Source: Gangjinia marincola
Lineage (GTDB): Bacteria > Bacteroidota > Bacteroidia > Flavobacteriales > Flavobacteriaceae
NCBI RefSeq assembly: GCF_039523415.1
Contig: NZ_BAAAFG010000014.1
Location: forward strand, 186,001 to 250,000
Direction: 5' to 3'
DNA length: 64,000 nt
Position numbers and translations under genes: made by a program. The notes beneath the pieces were generated by a model. It worked only from the letters and a program-made list of their open reading frames with translations. It was not told the origin of the DNA and searched no databases. Positions 62,801 through 64,000 of the stretch are shown here, piece by piece; position 1 is the first letter of the stretch; every line of letters begins with the position of its first letter.

Positions 62801-64000
62801 CTGGAATACTTTTAATATCTCAATAGATGACGCAACTTTTAGTGGTAACGCGGCTGATTTAATCAACGTACTTTCTGATTTAAATTACATTAGTATTCGT
62901 ATTGAGTTTATCAATGGCGGTAATACTGGCAATTGTGCCGATGTTGAATATTACGCACTTGACAATATTATTTTCACCGGTGGAGGATCTTGTGATAATG
63001 ATACAGATGATGACGGAGTTCCAGATTATTTAGACTTGGACTCTGATAATGACGGAATATATGATGTAGTTGAAGCTGGTTTTGGTGGATTAGATACCAA
63101 TCAAGACGGAACAATCTCAAATGCTGAAAGTGCCGATGCCGATGGTGATGGCCAGGCAGATGCCACCGAAGGAACATTACCTACTGATACCGGAAACGAC
63201 GGAAGCTTTGACTTCCAAAATGTAGATAGTGATGGTGATGGATGTAGTGATGCAAATGAAGCGTATGATGATAACAATGCAGATGGAGGTGATGGAGGAC
63301 AGTTTGGTGCCGGGGATCCTGCTACAGTTAATGGGAATGGCTTAGTGACCGAAACCGGGGTAGATTATACTACAGGTACAAACGCCAATGTTACCGATAG
63401 CTCTATTTTCACGGCTTGTGATACAGATACAGATGGAGACGGTAATCCTGATATCATCGACCCTAATCCTGCGATTCCTACAGCGAATGATGACACAGGA
63501 ACAGCAATCGTGGGTGTTGAGAATGTTATCGATATATTAGGGAATGATGATTATTTACCAAATGATAATCCTAATAATTTACCATTAACAAGTATTACAC
63601 AAACTGGTGGTACCGCTACGGGTACTGTAGTATTTGATGCAGCTACAGGAGCACTTATTTACACTCCTACTGCAGCTGAAGCAGCAACTACGGTTACTGT
63701 CGAGTATGAAGTATGTAATAATAGTAGTGGAGCAGCAGTCTGTGAAACAGCAACAGTTACTATTACTGTTGGAAATGATAATGATGGTGATGGTATTGGT
63801 GATGAAGCCGATTTGGATGATGATAATGATGGTATAGCAGATATTATAGAAAATCCATGTGGAACTACATTTACCTTTGATATTGATTCACAAGGATGGT
63901 ATACATTAAATGATAATAACACCGCAGAAATTTCTTCAGATCCTGCTTCTCATTCAACAGATGGCACAACTGCTAATGTAGGTTGTCCAATTGATATTAC
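59889..64000 (+). CDS. Giant secreted Ca-binding repeat protein, N-terminal part (runs off window)
   Basis: An open frame of at least 1370 codons from ATG 59889 to the window end, without a stop; I checked the frame at several points. Signal (FFIIAFFVFLVSHGQ). Residues about 30-400: parallel beta-helix of the choice-of-anchor Q type (YTVTNTNNGGAGSLRNAIAQSN). From about 413: many DxDGDG thrombospondin type-3 Ca-binding repeats. Cadherin-like domains at about 578-676, 697-794 and 1197-1294 with YEVCN ending. A domain beginning TFNIDSQGWYTINNN at about 821-1034 recurs from about 1322. The repeating unit is 1503 bp (501 codons): GATTC at 62382 and 63885. Likely a surface adhesin exported by T9SS; the sorting tail must lie beyond the window. 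Confidence 0.85.
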   Translation, partial: MKRQLPSVQHQSGFSFFIIAFFVFLVSHGQTTYTVTNTNNGGAGSLRNAIAQSNVNPGADIIVFDASLAGQTIFLTSNDFDATVASQTVVTRLLISDDLTIDGSNAPGITLNGGWNGTLGGGNSTGARILMTDLGNTPQTIILNNLTFTRGNAGPESGGADPGEPADNGGAIYVEYTDFIINNCTFFENTANDGGAIEAEVSTVTINNSTLNNNFARDDGGALDIAIGSTVSINNSTIAFNISGSGGATNTTNTGGAMRIDGTAVLDHVTLAYNEGAADGVIDQNNGNTTTLTNSLIVGNSNSGANPDICSGGIVDGGNNWSDQSALCTSTPTAFNNDTTANIALATTLASNGGPTQTLELPCTSSVVNAITGGTCGSTVGGVDQRGVLRGFLTESCEPGAFEAIFCNTNFDGDGFNDSADDDDDNDGIADVDEAPGGNNPLGDEDGDGVPNFFDTSDDGNAGDGSTTDYTDADGNGIPDVYDVDGDGNPNHLDLDSDGDGLNDVDEAGLGAQDTDGDGDIDSSDTGFNDGNTNGQADGSEGNVPTSSDGDPEPDFLDLDSDGDGNPDSTDPNPTSPTTADDNGSTDPNVSVIINVLNNDDFPANNDPTNTGITTINDTGAGTANGTISFNPTTGELDYTPTFAEAGTTVTVIYEVCNNESGANICQTATVTIIVSDPDTDGDGNSDSTDPNPATPTAVDDTSVGILEITNEIDILSNDDYLDNLDPNNVGTTTITQTGGTAGGTVAFDVDSGALLYTPLASEAGTSVTVIYEVCNDASGSSVCDTATVTINVEGDIDGDGIGDSADLDNDNDGIPDIVENPCGSAFTFNIDSQGWYTINNNNNASVTANPASHSTDAITANVGCDITPVGPANTNTSGTSPTGTNYIVDADPNGGNMYLRSPDFGGLDYSGLVGGSFEYQHYNYRVGFTGDPNWNTNPSIFIGFYDTNGNAVTSQRPVTAAEFTNWENGIWNTFNISIDDATFSGNAADLINVLSDLNYISIRIEFINGGNTGNCADVEYYALDNIIFTGGGSCDNDTDDDGVPDYLDLDSDNDGIYDVVEAGFGGLDTNQDGTISNAESADADGDGQADATEGTLPTDTGNDGSFDFQNVDSDGDGCSDANEAYDDNNADGGDGGQFGAGDPATVNGNGLVTETGVDYTTGTNANVTDSSIFTACDTDTDGDGNPDIIDPNPAIPTANDDTGTAIVGVENVIDILGNDDYLPNDNPNNLPLTSITQTGGTATGTVVFDAATGALIYTPTAAEAATTVTVEYEVCNNSSGAAVCETATVTITVGNDNDGDGIGDEADLDDDNDGIADIIENPCGTTFTFDIDSQGWYTLNDNNTAEISSDPASHSTDGTTANVGCPIDI

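Noticed and set aside
60146..63922. Minus- and plus-strand ORFs within 60146-63922
   Set aside because: Off-frame shadows in the DxDGDG repeat region of the giant protein, whose frame (starting 59889) is open throughout.

Overview
The window is a low-GC chromosomal segment of a member of the phylum Bacteroidota, most likely a marine member of the Flavobacteriaceae. The evidence is a SusD-type polysaccharide utilisation locus with laminarinase and beta-glucosidase lipoproteins, several proteins with type IX secretion (T9SS) C-terminal tails, promoters of the Bacteroidota TTG / TAnnTTTG type, almost no Shine-Dalgarno sites, a YtxJ bacillithiol protein and a small bacterial SRP RNA. I cannot name the genus. 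A run of 125 N at 40403-40527 shows this is a draft scaffold.

Layout. 1-8220: the 3' part of a laminarin-type PUL (SusD-like, SusE-like/glycan-binding lipoprotein, GH16, GH3, T9SS protein), closed by a strong terminator. 8402-13962: sugar metabolism (pfkA-gapA, a BadF-type sugar kinase, pgi) and a small outer-membrane barrel protein. 14139-17161: a T9SS repeat protein and a YifB/ComM AAA protein. 17192-25051: a complete histidine biosynthesis operon hisGDCBHAF(IE) behind a clear attenuator with a His-rich leader peptide; its spacers, and the hisA coding sequence itself, carry dispersed repeat elements. 25053-32750: housekeeping and conserved unknown genes, including a satD-DUF3307 pair preceded by four identical, evenly spaced palindromic boxes. 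32875-38614: the hut operon (hutH-U-I-G, minus strand), which degrades the amino acid that the his operon makes. 38715-40402: OsmC protein, a tandem ~93-bp repeat array and tRNA-Arg, tRNA-Ser and tRNA-Pro. 40528-46005: small secreted proteins, a phytase-like esterase, an unannotated 35-residue membrane peptide and ClpB. 46007-51710: two T9SS DUF4397 proteins that are a recent tandem duplication including their terminators. 51852-59555: YtxJ, fumarylacetoacetase, serine hydroxymethyltransferase, two lipoproteins, SRP RNA, an SDR and a transaldolase-family aldolase. 59889-64000: the first ~1370 codons of a giant secreted calcium-binding repeat protein that runs off the window.

How it fits together. 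The PUL would cut laminarin to glucose outside the cell; the adjacent kinase, pgi, pfkA and gapA could feed that glucose into glycolysis. The his and hut operons give opposing histidine fluxes, which explains why the biosynthetic operon is under charged-tRNA-sensing attenuation. The SRP RNA promoter calibrates the promoter-to-start distance in this genome (start 5 nt after the last G of TAnnTTTG) and predicts leaderless or almost leaderless mRNAs for satD, the SDR gene and pfkA.
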